Shown here in pieces: positions 9,424 through 21,496 of a DNA stretch of 64,000 nt. Source of the stretch: Daedaleopsis sinensis. Its lineage: Eukaryota > Basidiomycota > Agaricomycetes > Polyporales > Polyporaceae. The notes beneath the pieces were generated by a model that worked only from the letters and a program-made list of their open reading frames with translations, was not told the origin of the DNA and did no database searches. Made by a program: the position numbers and the translations under genes. Each line of letters starts with the position of its first letter. Position 1 is the stretch's first letter. The stretch lies in assembly GCA_033807695.1 (NCBI GenBank), contig CM066306.1, positions 2,666,001-2,730,000 of the forward strand, read 5' to 3'.

Positions 9424-12291
9424 AGCGCTCCCTGGGCGAGGCGCAGTGTGTTCAGCATCAGCAGACAACTGTGCATGTAACGGCCAGACGACGACACGGC
9501 TTTGGCCTCGATGTGGGCACTGCAGCGCCAGCGACCTCACTATGAAGACCTGAGCAGTTCTGCATAGGCAGAGAGAAAACAGCAGACAAATGCAGGTCGA
9601 TGCGATGTAGATACACTCAGAGTCGAGGAAATGAGGCTGAGCGTCAACAACACGAGTCATTAACCATCGTGTCAGATCCACTCAAGAACCGTCCAATTGT
9701 GGCAGCCTGTCACACCCTGAACCATCCAGCGAATCCCGGTAAGGTTCAGGGTGTCATCGGCTCCAATGGACGACGTTGTACGCCGTCGGTGGTATCGACA
9801 CTCAACGTCATGACCCCGATCAGAGCGCGAGCGCGTCCAAGCAGCTCGGTCTGGGCGAGCAGACTACTTGCCAACTGTCGGGTCCGCGCATGGCGGATCT
9901 TCCTAACTCACGTCTGCCAAGGTTGAGCATGCTAATCCCGTTGTGGCGTTAACCTCTGGTTCGTGAGTCGAAGCTGCGGTCAACGCCATCGCTCAGCCTA
10001 ATCGTCAGCGCGGCGTAGATCCATTGCCCCGCCGAGCACGCTGCGCCGGAATCCGGTACCGCATGCTGCATGTTACGGCCCGCGGGTGATCCTGTTCGCC
10101 AGCGTGTCTGCACGCTGAAGCCCAGCGGAGAGGGCAATTCAGACCGCCCGCAAGCCCTCACGACTCGGACCCCATTTCCAAGCACGGCGCGGAGCCGACG
10201 GCAATGGAGCACTTACCGGGTGCAGGCAAGGCAGCTCCCCCAGCATCGTGGGGCCGGCCGTCACAAAGCGGCATAAGGCAGGTCTTGACGAAGGGAGATC
10301 CGTGACGGTCCCCGCAGTACGGTGGAAGTAGCGATTGCGGCTTTGGCACGGGGAGGGGAGGGGAGGAGAATCAGGCGAGCGTGGAGCTGAGAATCCGTCA
10401 ACTCGAAAGGACGAGTGGTGTGTGATCGGAGCTTGCAGGAGAGACTCACGTCTCGGGCTCAGTGGGGCAGGGCGGGGTACCCCAGCTGAGTGATGTGTAC
10501 AGGATGTGTAACGGTAGTTTGAGGGGCTCGGAGCGACGACGGCGTCGTAATCCGCGTTCGGGCGTGCACGTACACTTCTGTCTTTGTCTTCAGCGGTCAC
10601 AGATCGCTATCGGTCGCAGCTCGACTGCCTACAGGTAGCCAACGGTGGTCTGGATGTCCGTCGCGTCTTGCGGTGATTTCGTCCTGATTACGCGGAAATG
10701 CACTATGGGGTACTATCGTCGACGGTGGCAATAGCTGCGGGCGGTGTCGTCGCGAAGGCGAGAGAATCAGATGTCTGCGTGAAGTCTGTCGCGTCCTCGT
10801 GGGGAGGGTGCAGGGGCGCGTGCAGAGTGTCGCTGCAATGGGAGAGAGTCAGAGTGGCTCGAGCCGCCTCGGTACGGTTCCGCCGCGGCTAAGCCCACTC
10901 GGGGTTCGGCCATCTTAAATCCGAGCGATGGTGGTGCCTACTTCCACATCCAGCAACTCTTGCTTACAATGGCAATTCCCGCCCGCCTCGAGGCTCGCTT
11001 ACTCCTGTCGGCTAGTCACGCTACCAGTCACTTATCGTCGAGTATGTTCGAGGTCCCAGATAAAGTTGCACCGAGCGGGGGGCGTGCTAGCTGCGTCGTG
11101 TAGGTAGTATCGACTGCGTGAACCATCAGACCTACTCACTTACAGGCAGAGCATGAAGTTCATCGCGAAGAAATTAGCACCTGTGCATTCGCCTCAGTTT
11201 TTAAATGTTAAAATTTATCTCCGTGCAGGCTATGTCACCAAGCTGACCTCTATTATGTCTTTAAGCAGGGTCGCTCACACCCCAGATGACGAGCAACTCC
11301 GACTTCCTCCGGGCGAGGACACGATGATCAAGCCTAACTGTGCACGTAAGTAGTACTTACTCAGGACAATTCAACGAACCTCCGAGTCATCTATGACATC
11401 ATCGCCCGCTATCAATCACTCGGCAGAGGACGCAACCCCGAGCTCCTCCCAAGAGTAAGTAGCCAAGAGTCCCAACTTCAAGACCCTTTTCCGACCGGGC
11501 CGCCGCCTTACGGTGTTCTGTCGAACGAGGGCCCGTTCCATTCGGAACTTGAACGTTCGAACCCCACTCCCATGGAAACCACCTCCTCCTGCCGACGTGC
11601 CAAAATGGACTAGCACTATGATACATTGAGAGCCACCTCGAGAGTCGGGCCTCGGCCCTCCGAGTCCAAGCTGCCCAGCGGCTGCATCGCAGACCTCAGG
11701 AAACAGAAACATTGAACTTGGTCGTACCAGAGAGCACCCCCCGAGCCATTGCATACTCCCACACGAATGCAGCTGACTGCTGACAGTAAACAGTTAAGGC
11801 AGGCCTGGACTCGAAAAGTCGGATGCCTGTGGCTGCGGCTGCCCGATACCGTCCCCGTCGCGCATAACTTACGCGAACGCCGAAGCTCTGCAAGTTCTCC
11901 CGGGTCCGTCTGATCCCAGCGGAGCCTCCTCCTGCCAGTGTCCGAGTCACGGTGGCGGGCCGGCTGCGCGTCCTGCGCATGCCAATGCCATTATGATTGT
12001 GCGAGGCACCCTGGCTGGAGTGGCGGCAGGGCGGCACGTAGTACCGCCGATGTTCGACCGCGACACACAGTGACACTGATTAAGGACACCTTCCACCTTC
12101 AGCAGGATCCGGGCACAGTTCAGAACTCGTCCCACCTTCGTATGCCAGACCGCTTATGCTCATTGATATAAGTATAGTTTTAAATGATCCCCGGCTCTGA
12201 GCCTGCGCGTACCCTGGCTACCCCGTGATTATTCCCCAAATCCCCAAATCCGCTGCTTCAAGTGCTTGTGCTTGTGCGCGCCGGTCGGACG

Positions 12292-12337
12292 ACACAGACA
12301 CAGACACAGACACAGACACAGACACAGACACAGACAC
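12292..12337. repeat. Hexanucleotide repeat (ACAGAC)n
   Basis: Nearly perfect tandem copies of the six-base unit, about 7-8 units, in non-coding DNA. Confidence 0.85.
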
Positions 12338-12717
12338 GCCGGCCGGAACACACTTATCGTGAACGCGACGGCAATTGAATATGAATTCGCAGCACGTCTG
12401 TCGTCGAACCGAGCCCGTCCATATGCAAGCCCAAGCCCAAGGCGCACCGTCTGGACTTTGCATGTCGGGCGTCGATGCCATGAATGACCTTGTCCTCGTC
12501 CTCCGCTATAACCACCGCGCACACCCGGCCGTGCACACCCGCACATACACACACACACACCCGGCCGAGTCTGAATATCCGAGTCTGAAGTTCGAACTGC
12601 AAGCGACACCGACGCCGACGCAGCAAGGATGAGATGAGTTACAGCTTACAGTACCAGCTCCTAGCTCCGTGCGTACATGTGATGGGGAGAAATACGCGAA
12701 CAATGCAGTGAAGGACG

Positions 12718-12805
12718 AATATGAGGATGAAGATGAGGATGAACTTGAGGATGAGGATGAGGACGAACTTGAGGATGAGGACGAACATGAGGATGGATGG
12801 GATGA
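12718..12805. repeat. GATGAG/GAACTTGAGGAT tandem tract
   Basis: Imperfect six-base and longer composite units. One frame reads a run of Asp and Glu, but there is no start or splice context to support a gene. Confidence 0.75.
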
Positions 12806-13461
12806 GGATGGATGGGATGATGCAAGGCGAAACGTCTGTCCGTGCAGGTAATATCATATATGCTAACCGCGTACTGTTACATGTAGATGTCTCATGCATG
12901 TGCATATGGCTGTGCGGGGCGCGGGCAGCGGCGTCCCAGAGCAGAGCAGAGCAGAGGAGGGAAGAGCGATAAGGCGGAGCGCATGCGCAACTCGCACCGT
13001 CCTCTTCCCGAGCCTAGGCAGGCGTGCAGGCGCCGCGGGTATCATATCGTATCGGAGGGTATCGGCCTTGCGCGGGAGCAAACGCGCGCGCGGGCGCGGG
13101 AAGCAGTACCAGTCGGGGGCCCGGGACGCGCAGCACCCAGCACGCAACTGTGTGGTGATCGCGGAAGGCGGGGTGGACCGTGATCCCCGCACGTGTTGGC
13201 GGCCCCGTCGGCCGTCGCATGTCGTTGTCGTTGTCGCCCGTCGGCCAGGGTCCCAGCCCACGCGCAAGGCCAGGCGAGCTGCGGGGAGGTGCGCAAATCG
13301 TGCGTGCCGTCCGCGGAGTGGACGACACAGACTCGAGCGCGCGCGCGCGCGCGTGCATCTCGAGTCAAAGCCCCAGCCCCAGCCGCGGTCGTGCGTGCGT
13401 GCGTCCGGGCCTCAAAGGACCAAGAAAACCACAACCACAAACAAACAAACACGCACACGCC

Positions 13462-15113
13462 CTAACGCGCCCCCGGCCCGAGCGCAAGCAGCCGCAGCGC
13501 GCGGTCGTCCGCGGGGCAGCGCCGCGCGACGTGGCTGCTGCGCGGGAGCGTCTCGAGCGGCGCGAGGTCGACGCTGCGGTCCGCGGGGGGCGGGAGCGCC
13601 GGGGCGGGCTTGTATGGGGCGCCGTCGTCCCAGAGCGGGGGGGTCGCGGTGAGGAGCATCGGGGAGTCTTCTGAGGACGCGGAGGCGGAGGCGGAGGCGG
13701 AGGCGCTGGAGAGGCTCGGGGACATGTGCAGGGGGGTCTGGCCGGAGTGCGAGTGCGAGTGCGAGTGGGAATGCGAGTGGGAATGCGAGTGGGAATGGGA
13801 ATGCGTGTGGGAGTGGAAGGAGGAGTGCGAGTGCTCGGAGGACGTGGGCGAGCCCGAGTCCGACATGCGCATTTGCATTTGCATTTGCACTTGCACTTGC
13901 GCTTGATGGTGCGCGAAGGCGGCGGCGTAGCCCATGTCCGTGCCCCAGCCGTACTGCGGGGTCGGCTGCGTGACGGGCGAGATCATCGGGGTGTAGGGCG
14001 CGGCGAGGGCGAGCGGCGAGAGCGGCGCCTTGAGCTCGTCGGGGTGCGTCAGGGCGGACGCCAGTGTTGACTGTGATGAGGACACGGTGAATACGCGCGC
14101 GACGCTGCAGCGAAAAGATGCCAATTCACCTCGGAGAAGAAGGGTGCGTGGTGGGGGTGGTGGGGCGCGAGCAGGGCGATCGAGTCGGGGGGCGGCGGCA
14201 TGGTGTCCGAGACACTGACGAACGGCGCCATCGCGCTGGGGCCGGGGGGGAGGGGCATGGGCGGTGGGGATTCCTGCCGCACACGGCGTGTGGGCTGCGA
14301 CGGGAAGGGGGCGTACAAGCGCTTCACGGTCGACGACGCGGTGCGCGAGCCCTCGCCGCGCTTGCCCGGTTTTGTGGTGCGCGCACTCCTGAAGATGCCG
14401 TCGGGGACGACGAGCTCGCGGAGCTCCGAGATGTCGTCGATCGTGCGCAACTGCCCTTCGGTCAATTTAGTGAAGTAGGCGTCTGCATGACGTCGTCAGC
14501 GACCGCGGGGCGGCGGGGAAAGAGACGAGTGGGAAGGCGCACTCATGTGCCACTTTGGGGGCTTCTTTTGTTTGTCTTCGGAGTCTTTCGACTGGCTGGG
14601 ATCCTTGCTGATGTCCTCGCGGATGACGGAGTACGTGAGCTTGATGTAGAGGTCCTGCTCGCCTGGGCGGACGACCTGATTTTCGGACGTTCTAGCGTGC
14701 GCGGGCGTGTTCGATCACGTACTGCGCAGATTCCTCGGGACGATGAGAGCGCACCTTGCGTTTCCCTTGCCTTTCCGCGGGCTCTCAAAATACATGAGGA
14801 AATCCTGCAGGCGGCGGAGGGTAGTATGTGAGTGGGGGTAGCGCGAGGGAGGCGGGGGAGCACGCACCTCTCGGACACGGGACGCAGTCCATGACTTTCC
14901 CTCTGTGAACCTCTCCATGCTCACGCTAAACGAGTCCGTGTTCGGGCCCTTCTCTTCCCACACATAGACGTCTCCTGGGCGGAGGGCGGCGCGTTCGTTT
15001 GCATCGAGACGCTTGTCGATTTTGGGGAGAAGACCGAGCTGGACGGCGTAGAAGAGCTTGTGGGCGTCGGCGGCGGAGCGGATATGGACGTTGGTGAGGG
15101 TGGGGCGCTGCAT
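13462..15113 (-). CDS. Gti1/Pac2 (WOPR-domain) transcription factor, gene 1
   Basis: WOPR proteins are fungal DNA-binding regulators of morphological switching and reproduction (Wor1, Ryp1, Gti1, Pac2). The N-terminal subdomain is in exon 1: IRSAADAHKLFYAVQLGLLP, ANERAALRPGDVYVWEE and RFTEGKSWTASRVRE. After an intron (donor gtgcgtgctc) comes DFLMYFESP. A third exon reads LYIKLTYSVI and ends KWHM. The next exon opens with YFTKLTEGQLRTIDDISEL. The C-terminal half is a low-complexity activation-type region. It has a QVQVQMQMQM run, a long alternating His-Ser tract encoded around 13740-13830, and Ser-Ala repeats. The stop is at 13462. A TATATA element lies about 105-115 bases upstream of the start (15219-15230). 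The gene sits at the end of a roughly 9.6 kb gene-free interval. Confidence 0.88.
13735..13830 (-). repeat. His-Ser coding repeat in WOPR gene 1
   Basis: Six-base units (plus strand GAGTGC and GAGTGGGAATGC variants) encode an alternating His-Ser tract on the minus strand. Adjacent hexamers at about 13865-13900 encode Gln-Met/Gln-Val repeats. Such tracts can vary in length between strains. Confidence 0.8.
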
Positions 15114-16358
15114 GGTGGGGGCGCGCGGGGGGAGATGTGCGCGGTGGGGGAGGGGGAGGGGAGGGAGGCGGGCGGGAGGGGCGGAAGGCGAGAGAGCGGG
15201 GGCAAGGGATGGAGGGGATTATATAGATATCGGGATGGGGAGGGCACTGATTGATCAGGGTAGAGAAGGAGGGTGGAGAGGTAGCAGTAGAGGACGGTTC
15301 TTAGCCGCATCAGGCAGGGATAAGTGTGGAAATATAATCCGAACCGGGATAGCGGACACTACAGACCCGGGGCCACGGATGGGGTAGGACGGCTGCCAAT
15401 CTAATTCTGGGCGATCTCGATCTGTGTTAGTCATAGGAGGGTGGGAAGTCTATCAACTCTATTATGCCTTGATCGTCCCTGCTCTGCGCAGGGCACGGCG
15501 CAGAGGCAGCGTCCGCCTCGTGCCCTCCTCCTCCCGCGCACTACGCCCTTTCGAACCCCAGCCGCGCCCGCGATCCCCACCTACCTTCTCTGCACACCCC
15601 CGGCCGTGCTTCCCTATATATCCCACTCCACGTCCTAGCAACCCTCTCCTGACGTCTGCCACAGATCACACCGTATGCCGTACTGCGCCCAGCCCTCTTC
15701 CCTTCGCACATGGCTCCAAACCTTCGCGGGAGGGTACCTGCAGCCATCTCGAGGTCACGCCCACGCACAGCGACAGCATCCGTCCGAAATCCGACACACT
15801 CGCTCGCTGTGCCGCCGAGGACGCACGCCGCCCGTGGCCAGCGTCCGGGCAGATGTCGATGACGCCATGGGGCGCGCGGTCGGTGAGTGGATTGGGACTA
15901 GAATCGTCGGCCGCCCCGCGTTCCTGTCTTCGTGCGCTCGGCTGGTCTGTCGGACTTGCAACCGCAGGCGTTCGACGTCTGTTCGACGTCACTGGGCCGG
16001 GAAAGAGAGGGCGCGGCGGGTGCATGGAAGCCGGCTGCAGGGGAGACGGTCACTCGCTGTGCCGTCGGGTAAGGAGCTGCGTTTGACGACGGTTCGTCTG
16101 GGCTCGAGGCACGGCACCCCAGAACGAGCAGCGATTCAGCGAAGACGAGAGGAGAGGCCGAGGCGTGCCGGCAGGAGTCGTCTGACTGCTCACGGGCGCT
16201 CACCCGCCATCGGACGATGGTGGGCGTTGAGTGGGCTTGGTAGCCTGATTGGGGATGGACTGGGGGTGCGCGTCTGGGGCGTGGGCTGGAACAAGGACTG
16301 AGAGGAGGGTGATGATGGGACTTGAGTGTGCGGGGAGACGGATGGGACCGTCCTCATC

Positions 16359-16434
16359 GCAGCAGCTCTCGCAGCAGCTCTCGCAGCAGCTCTCGCAGCA
16401 GCTCTCGCAGCAGCTCTCGCAGCAGCTCTCGCAG
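16359..16434. repeat. 12-base tandem repeat
   Basis: Six exact copies of GCAGCAGCTCTC plus a partial seventh. Confidence 0.9.
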
Positions 16435-17663
16435 CCCGTGTCTTTCGCTCCCTGCCCGAACGCTATTTCCAGTGGCGCAGGCAGATCTCCCCGTCGATCG
16501 TCTCTGTCCCCATCCGGATCGGGCTCGATGAGGGTGCCGCCGCGCACGGCATGCCTTCTTTAGGCACATAATCGCACCGTATCTGGGGTGCCCATCGCTA
16601 ACTCGATCACTCTCGCAGGCCTGAGTCCTCCCAGTTCTTACTTACTCTCATCGCTAAACTCCATTTATTCCATCCACAGCGAACGCGCAAAGTCGCGACC
16701 CGACCGGGACGTCCTCACACGCCCGCGCATCCCTTGCTGCGCCCCGCGACTCGCTCAACACAATCCGCAATCACCTCCTTCCGGAACTCCCAAAGCACCC
16801 TCACGACGTAACCACCATTCTCCGAACCCATCCTCCCGAAAACTTACTATCCTCCTTTCGTCGCCCTTCTCCCCGGCAGCGTCCCAGCCTCCAGCTCATA
16901 TCGCCCGCGAAATAAGCAAGTAACAGCATCCCCGCCCGCCAATCACCAACCCGCGTACATCCCCTCCTTCTCCCTCCTTCCCCCCGTCCACACTCCCACC
17001 CCGTGCGCAGAACCCCCCTCCGCCGAGTCCCAGCTGCCCAATGCCCAATCCCCTCATCCAGCACGAAGCACGCCCACCCCAGCGAGCCAACCGAAGCGCG
17101 GCAGCGGCCAGTCGCCAGTCATGCGCCCGCGCCGTGGGAGCGCGGCGGTCAGCTGCCCGCAAAGCCCCCGCGCGCGCACCCCCCACTCAATGGCGTCGTG
17201 GGCCCGCTCCCACCCCCACCCCTACCCCCGCGCACGCTCGCGTCTGGGATCCGACTCTGACTCTGACTCGCCCCCGCGGTCTCGAGAGCCTCTTCAAAGC
17301 ACCAGGCTTCAAAGCATCAGGCATCAGGCTTCGCGCGTTCTGGATATCGATCTCGCCCAGTGACGCGTGCCGGCGCACGTCCCAGCTGGTCGTCGACATG
17401 GACGTGGACGCAGCTGCAGCTTGCTTCCGCTTCGAATCTTCGGCTTCGTCCTGGTGCGGTTCGCTCCCTCTCCTCTGGCTGCCCGTGTGCTTCCGTGCGT
17501 GGGGCACTTGCGAGGTCGGACGAGGTCGGATGTGACGGCGGAGACGAAGATGGCGATAGGCGATGGTCGCCGCGTCTCGCCTCGAACTGCACAACCTCCT
17601 TCTGTCCTAGCTATAGCGGCGCTCTGCAGCCTAGCTCGGCTACGACGCTGCGCCAAACTCGAA

Positions 17664-17842
17664 CTGCACAACCACCTTCCGCCCCAGTCTTAGTCTAGCT
17701 CGTGCGCACGCGCCTCTGCGCCCAGCTCGGCAACGACGCTGCGCCAGCAAGTCGCTGGGAGCACGCATATTTGACAATGACAGCCACAGGCCTTCACTAG
17801 TCACTAGTCTCTGGCCCCCGCGCACGGTGCAGCCTTGGCTCG
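17664..17842 (+). repeat. Direct duplication, copy A
   Basis: Starts in a segment reading CTGCACAACCACCTTCCGCC and ends in GTGCAGCCTTGGCTCGCTC. The same sequence recurs at 17989-18174 with a handful of substitutions and small insertions. Confidence 0.8.
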
Positions 17843-17867
17843 CTCTCGCTCTCGCTCTCGCTCTCGA
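17842..17867. repeat. Hexanucleotide repeat (CTCTCG)n
   Basis: Four to five tandem units immediately after duplication copy A; the unit is not expanded after copy B. Confidence 0.75.
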
Positions 17868-17988
17868 AATCTTCGCGAACCTTTTGCAAGGTCAAACAAG
17901 GACGGACCCGATGGTCGCTGCGTCCGCGCCTCCGTCTCGACTCGAACTCGAACTGCACATGGTCGCCGCGCCTCCGTCTCGGCTCGAA

Positions 17989-18174
17989 CTGCACAACCGC
18001 CTTCCGCCCCACTGCAGTCTTAGTCTAGCTCGTGCGCACGCGCCTCTGCGCCCAGCTCGGCAACGACGCTACGCCAGCAAGTCGCTGAGAGCACGCATAT
18101 TTGACAATGACAGCTACCCTTCACTAGTCACTAGTCTGTGGCCACCGCGCACGGTGCAGCCTTGGCTCGCTCAT
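17989..18174 (+). repeat. Direct duplication, copy B
   Basis: Second copy of 17664-17842, offset by about 325 bases. Its last segment (CCTTGGCTCGCTCATGATC) is itself repeated once. Confidence 0.8.
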
Positions 18175-18865
18175 GATCGCCTTGGCTCGCTCATGATCAT
18201 GATCAGGCCGCGGTCCCGCTCTGGGTGCAGGGGAACCACCGTGACCTCCTCCGTCTCTCACGTACTCTGGTACTCTCGCCCTCCCATCTCGCTCTCGAAG
18301 CTGAAATCTTCGCGAACCGTGCGCCTCATGCCTCATGCCCTCTGTATAGCCAGGCTCAGGCTCAGGCTGGCCACTCCAGATTCAGACTTCACTCGCCCTC
18401 CCCCGCGTGGCTGCGTGGGCGCAGGCTCACGCTCACGCTCGCCATCTCAGGCAGTGGCTCCACTCTGCGCCCCATGCACGATGCCTTCCCGCTGCTCCGC
18501 CCCCTGCGTCTTCGCCTTCCATTTGCCTTCTGCAGCCTGCGCTTCCTGTCCTTCCGCCTGGCGGGCCACTCACGCACACGCACACGCGCACGCGGCTCGC
18601 GCCACAGCCTCTCATGCGACGACGTTTCGCAGCCGGCCCCCTCCCCTGTGACTTGGGACTTGGGACTCGAACGTTTGAACCTTGGAACTTTGGAGCTATG
18701 GAGCTTGAATCCAGGCGAATGCGAAGACGGACGCCCCCGAGCCCACGCTCTACAGTACGAGTACGACTACGAGTTGCCAATCCGACTCGGATTCGAATTA
18801 CGCGAACCGTGCGTGGACCGTGGACGACGCGTCTTGGGCGAACTGGTCACGCGCCGCCGCTAGCC

Positions 18866-18894
18866 ACAGACGCAGACGCAGACGCAGACGCAGA
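18866..18894. repeat. Hexanucleotide repeat (CAGACG)n
   Basis: About five tandem units. Confidence 0.8.
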
Positions 18895-19869
18895 CCCCAT
18901 GGCCAGATTCCAGAAGTCCGGATCCCATGGCCACCGCCAGCAGCTGCAGGTTGATCCTCGCGCGGAAATTGGAAGTTCAGAAGGCGAGCGATCGGGCCTC
19001 GAGGCGCGGGCGGTGCGGGCGAGCCTCTGGCAGAGACTCGAGACTTTTTCAGAAAACCTCAGCCCCGAGGCCTGCTCGCGGGCTCGCGGGCTGCGATCGG
19101 GCTCATCGGAGCACGACCGTCGAGAGCAGTATAGTGCTGAGTGTACTAGTGCCCGCGCCGTCTGCGTCATGCGTCGTGCGTCATGCGTCGCCAGCAATGG
19201 TAATTCGCCAGGAACCCAGAACATGATAGTGTCCTATGCAGGCATGCACGCCTCGCCTTCGGACTCCGAGCCCACCTCGGCCGTTCGCGTGCGGTTTCAG
19301 TTTCATCGTCTCCGCTCGTCTCCGCCGGACGTGCACGGACGACGTCGCATGGCCCATGGCTGGGACTCGGAGACGGAGACGCGCGCGCAGGATGTTACTT
19401 GCTTGACAATGAAATGCCTCCGCGCCCGTCTCCGCACGCCCTGCCCTTGGCTTGGGCATCAAGACATCCGGGATGCCCAGGAACGCACCCGGGCTGACGT
19501 ACGGGGCACAGGCGGGGCCTCGCCCTGGTTCCGCGAGGTTCTGCGTCAGTGCGTCGACGTCTGTCCAGTACTAAGTAGTGTCTAGCGGGGTCCGCAAGTA
19601 CTGCATACATACATAGTGGTTCGCACAGGTGCGTGATGCATCTTCTGCGGCTCCCACTCGCTCGCGCCCGTGGCCGCGACCCCCATCTCCTGATGCATCT
19701 CAAGGCTCTGCGGCATCTGCAATGTGCACACCGCATCTGGCTAAGGCTAAGGCTTCGCGTTAACGTTGGGGGGAAGCGTCAAGACGCCGGGCAGCTGATC
19801 GCAGGGGGCGTTCCCTCCGGCCGGGGCTGGCCAGGATGTGGGGTAAGAAGGTATTAGCGTTCACGCGTT

Positions 19870-19899
19870 CACGTCCACGTCCACGTCCACGTCCACGTC
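19870..19899. repeat. Hexanucleotide repeat (CGTCCA)n
   Basis: About five tandem units. Confidence 0.8.
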
Positions 19900-21484
19900 G
19901 ACCACGCGCCTCGCCTGACCTGACTGACAGAATTACATACATACTTACGCTCGCACTCACGCCCAGCCACTGCAACGCGCGCTGCGACCAGTGCCCAATG
20001 CAAATGTCAACACACAGACCTTGCACAGACCAAGACAGAATGGCGCAACACGTACGGCGTACCGTGCCACGCCATCAAGGATGTACCCCCTCCCGCCCGC
20101 GTACGGCACTCACGTCGATGTCGACGTCGCGGCTACACCTGGCTACACAGCGATATACGATACGCGTTACGCGTTATGCTTCTGCGTTCTGCAGGCCTGC
20201 CGTACACGCACGGTGCCACTGCCAATCCGTGATCCTCATCCGCGACTCGTCGCGACGTGCGGCTCCACTCGCCGCCTCCACGGTCGCCCGCATCCCGATC
20301 CCCGGTGACACTGTGCCACCAGAGGGTCCACCCTCACACTGGCCAAGAGGACTGGATGTCGACATACGGAATTGCGGGGGTGGAGCGGCCCTCGCTAAGC
20401 AAGTAAGTACTGGACGGCCCTGGACGGCGGACAGCGGTGTTGTGGCGGCCCGCATACGACAGAACGTCTCTGGGCCTTTGGTCTTGTGCTGCTGCCTCCC
20501 TCCGCGTCTGCGTCTGCGTCTACCTGAGGCTTCAGTTCACGCTCTGAGAACCGAGGGCGTCGACGCACCCTCCTGCAGGCCGCAGCTAGCCTTCCGACCA
20601 TCGGCCAGGGCATGGCGCGTGGCGTCCCACTGGGGTCACAAGAGCAGGGGCTCGGACTCGGTGAGAACGACGCCCACCGTTCTCGTACGTAGCGGGCTTG
20701 CGCACAGACCGGGGGAGCAAGCAGGATCCAGATTCCAGATCGGGTGTCTTCGCGCACAGGGCCTGGAACGTGCAACGCGAGGGTGGACCGTGGTGGAGTG
20801 TGCACGCACTGGCAGCACGGGGCGTGCTGATGCATCTGAGTCTCAATCGTCAGGTGTGCTAGAACCCCCGGCACACCTTGATTCTTGAAAGCTTGAAGTC
20901 GGCGCACCTGTGGACCTGTGCCACACCGGCTCGGAAGGACGGTGACATCAGCGCGCGAGTCCGTCCGGTCGTTCGCGCTAATGCGCATCGCGGCCGCGAC
21001 CGTGAACCAGCGAGCAGCGAGCACGTCACTAGTACTTACTCAGACTGCTAACGGTCGCCGCGGGCGGGGTGGGAGGAGGACGTGGGCTGGTCTGATCGCG
21101 CCCTCCTTCCGTCTGCGCCCTTCCCACCTCTCCTGCTTCTGCAATTCTGTCTTCTGCAGCTTTCGTCTTCTGTTGTTCCTGTGTGGCTCTTCCGTGCGGG
21201 TCTCTCAATCTTACGCGCACAGGCATGCCTGCCGCGCCGCAATTTGTGGCATCACGCACGCGCACGCGCACGCATCAGCCACGGTCCACTGACAATGACA
21301 TCTGGGGTGCCTCCGCCGCCGACGTCGCATGCATATGCGAGCTTCATGCGCATGCGGCCCCCATTTGCATTTGCATTTGTTGCCCTTCTTCTTCCAGCTT
21401 CTCGCTCGCCTGCACCTTCCTGCTCACCTGGAGCCTTCGCGTCGCGGGAGCTTCTTGTGCTCGCATCAAGGGAACCTTGAATCG

Positions 21485-21496
21485 GTAAGTACTTAC
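21485..21496. repeat. 12-base palindrome GTAAGTACTTAC
   Basis: Perfect palindrome. A related inverted arrangement (GTAAGTA followed by GTACTTAC) lies at 11346-11360. A 12-base half (AGTACTTACTCA) recurs at 11352 and 21031. Confidence 0.6.

Larger units (their letters stand above)
9424..13461. other. Gene-poor region downstream of WOPR gene 1
   Basis: About 4 kb without a recognisable gene. The long open frames are GC-driven shadows with low-complexity translations. The region holds a hexanucleotide array (12292-12337), a GATGAG-rich tract (12718-12805) and several copies of GTAAGTA/TACTTAC. Confidence 0.5.

Noticed and set aside
9424..9681. 86-residue N-terminal extension of the F-box protein
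   Set aside because: The frame is open but cysteine-rich and unlike F-box leaders; the internal methionine at 9423 starts a Pro/Asp-rich leader typical of the family.
12718..12851. Asp/Glu-rich short protein at 12669-12851
   Set aside because: It is the translation of a GATGAG microsatellite; no start context, domain or splice partner.
16359..16434. Repeat array considered as a CRISPR
   Set aside because: Units are 12 bases, head-to-tail without spacers, in a eukaryotic genome.
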